From positions 23,118,777 through 23,182,776 of the forward strand of contig NC_060063.1 in assembly GCF_020283565.1 (NCBI RefSeq): 64,000 nt of DNA, read 5' to 3'. This stretch comes from Trifolium pratense. Lineage: Eukaryota > Streptophyta > Magnoliopsida > Fabales > Fabaceae. The number at the start of each line of letters is the position of its first letter. The stretch's first letter is position 1. Of the stretch, positions 62,605-64,000 are shown piece by piece. Below the pieces are notes generated by a model. It did not search any database and was not told the origin of the DNA. It saw only the letters and a list, made by a program, of their open reading frames with translations. Position numbers and translations under genes: made by a program.

Positions 62605-62935
62605 ATATGGATGGTGTTTACGTGACCACAGTGGTGTTTTTGTAGCCGCCGGAACTACATGGGCTGAAGGAAATTGCGTTGTTATCGAAGGAGAAGTGAT
62701 TGCATTACTAGAAGCTTTGAGAGGAGTAGAACAAAAATGCTTATCACGTGTTATTTCTGAAACGGACTCGAAAAGTGTGGTGGATGTAATTCAAAGCGTT
62801 CGTGTTGGTAGTTTAGAATTTAGTTCAATCATTTGTCATATTGAAAATGTTTTGTTATCAAATCCAAACTTTGTGGTAAAGTTTATTAATGATAACAGTC
62901 AATTATATGGTATTTTTACTAGTAATTTAGGGTAA
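62605..62935 (+). pseudogene. RNase H-like (RVT_3) domain relic
   Basis: The frame begins near GWCLRDHSGVFVAA and continues AEGNCVVIEGEVIALLEALR, SETDSKSVVDVIQS and FVVKFIN, stopping at 62935. This covers the middle and end of the RNase H-like domain (Glu in EGEVIALLEAL, Asp in SETDSK) of plant non-LTR elements or their domesticated relatives. The first strand with DGS is missing. It is probably a pseudogene 200 bp after the PMEI-type gene. Confidence 0.65.
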
Positions 62936-62949
62936 TTTTAATAGCAATT

Positions 62950-64000
62950 GAAGTCAAAAAGCAAGCAAATACCTGAAAAAGTGAAGTTACTTGGCCCGGA
63001 AGCAAGAAAAATGGAAAAAGCATAAAAAAGAGCAAAAATATAATAAACAGCGCACCCACGATAAGAATCGGCGTGGCACGATGACAAGGCGGTTTAAATT
63101 GAAGAAAATCTGCAACAAATCTTTACCATCGTACCACGATGACTTGTCATCGTGGCACGATGATGACGGCAAAAGCACACAAAGAATCTTGAGAAATCTT
63201 CCATCGTACCACGATATGATCCATCGTGGCCACGATGAGGCAAAATTACACACCAACGTGGCCACGATGGGTGCGATGGACGCGCATAAAAGTCCAAGAC
63301 CCAGCTGAAAAACTATAGATAGAGTTTTCCTCCTCCACTATTATTCATTAAGAAATATTGAGAACAATTCAATATTTACAAGAGAGTTAGGAGAACTCTA
63401 AGGAGGAGGCAAGGAGGGCTCAGGTGCTCCGAGGGCATAAGGGTAATCTTTATGCTTACTTTTACTTATTGTTTTGTTATGGTGTTTAGTAGCTAAACCC
63501 CATCAGGGTTAGGTCAAGTAGATGAACTCCCCTAGGATTGCTTGAGACATGTAACCTGGTTATTTTCCAAGTCTATTTACAAATTGCTATTCATTTATTA
63601 TCTGTTAGTATCTGTATTTATCATTTTATACACTAGCATATATGAACGTGCACATATTTTGTTAGTAATTAGGGTCGAAGTGGATATCGTGACACATCTA
63701 AGACTTCAGAACCAAAGAGATACAATAACTTACTTATATGAGACCATTAAATTCAGTATATGTGGTTAGGTTTGAGATTAAGAATCACACATAGTTAAAT
63801 TCTGTACTGATATTAGGGAACCGGTCACGCTAGAGAACTTGTTAAATTAGGAACCTCTAAAGGTAAGGATCCCCATTAAAGGCTGAACTCGTTAAGGTAA
63901 GGACAAGAAATAACGAAGGCTAAACCTAGTTTGATTGATTCACTCTAAACAGATTACAATAGAAGTAAGTATAGTTATACTAGGCTTACTTTAATAGATA
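62950..64000. mobile_element. Probable LTR fragment with palindrome cluster (runs off the window)
   Basis: At 63075-63265 the stretch is built of CATCGTGGCACGATG-type palindromes: CATCGTACCACGATG, CATCGTGGCACGATG and CATCGTGGCCACGATG. A CTATAGATAGAG stretch at 63313, then a leader-like region (AGAGTTAGGAGAACTCTAAG), suggests U3-R-U5 of an LTR. No ends, primer site or coding part is visible within the window. Confidence 0.4.

Noticed and set aside
63075..63265. CRISPR-like palindromic repeats
   Set aside because: Spacing is irregular, the repeats are palindromes of varying centre, and the context is plant LTR-like DNA.

Overview
This window looks like nuclear DNA of a legume, most likely the Medicago/Trifolium side of the inverted-repeat-lacking clade. 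It is AT-rich, genes have GT-AG introns, and short interspersed elements of a type I associate with Medicago are present. Sirevirus, chromovirus, L1, Helitron, Mutator-like (MULE), hAT-like and Stowaway-like elements are densely nested. The species assignment is inference from family resemblance, not from a database match. Most of the 64 kb is transposon. Genes and gene relics sit between the insertions.

Left third (1-17.5 kb). The window opens in the 3' end of a Sirevirus-like Ty1/copia element: paired hairpins, a polypurine tract and the 3' LTR at 407-1335. A stranded lipoyl-domain exon of branched-chain keto-acid dehydrogenase E2 follows (1419-1544). Next is a three-exon gene with two duplicated Agenet doublets (4516-7210) and a broken partial copy of its last exon (8907-9157). 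On the minus strand at 9533-11099 is a small tail-anchored protein. It has three near-identical 34-residue repeats and ends in Leu-Val-Pro-Thr, the signature of plant KASH nuclear-envelope proteins. Beyond it lie MITEs, a dead Helitron helicase and a 175-bp inverted repeat whose arms read as identical.

Middle (17.5-34.2 kb). This region carries three of four paralogues of a DEDDy 3'-5' exonuclease-like (WEX-like) family. All four have Gly and Gln where motif I should have Asp and Glu. The copies lie in repeated segments sharing promoter and 3' flank. One copy is split by a 502-bp hAT-type MITE with an 8-bp target duplication. An apparently intact, very young Ty1/copia element (18220-23165) has LTRs I read as identical, unusual TA...TA LTR ends and a 1454-codon gag-pol frame. 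It sits inside a Stowaway-like MITE. A MULE-type element with a perfect 9-bp duplication sits inside another such MITE. A 1.03-kb non-autonomous Helitron closes the region.

Right half (34.4-64 kb). A long L1 LINE on the minus strand (about 34419-47440) is split by a 6.5-kb chromovirus with 2.25-kb LTRs, which has lost protease, reverse transcriptase and RNase H. At 51888-56066 is a gag-only Ty3/gypsy derivative carrying an apparent antisense transcription unit. Further right are SINEs with target duplications, the fourth WEX-like gene (58525-59154), an intact secreted pectin methylesterase/invertase inhibitor-type gene (61794-62405), an RNase H-like relic, and a palindrome-rich stretch at the edge that is probably part of another LTR.

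The probable functional host genes are the Agenet gene, the KASH-like gene, three WEX-like genes and the PMEI-type gene. They do not form one pathway. The window is best read as a record of local gene duplication and transposon nesting.
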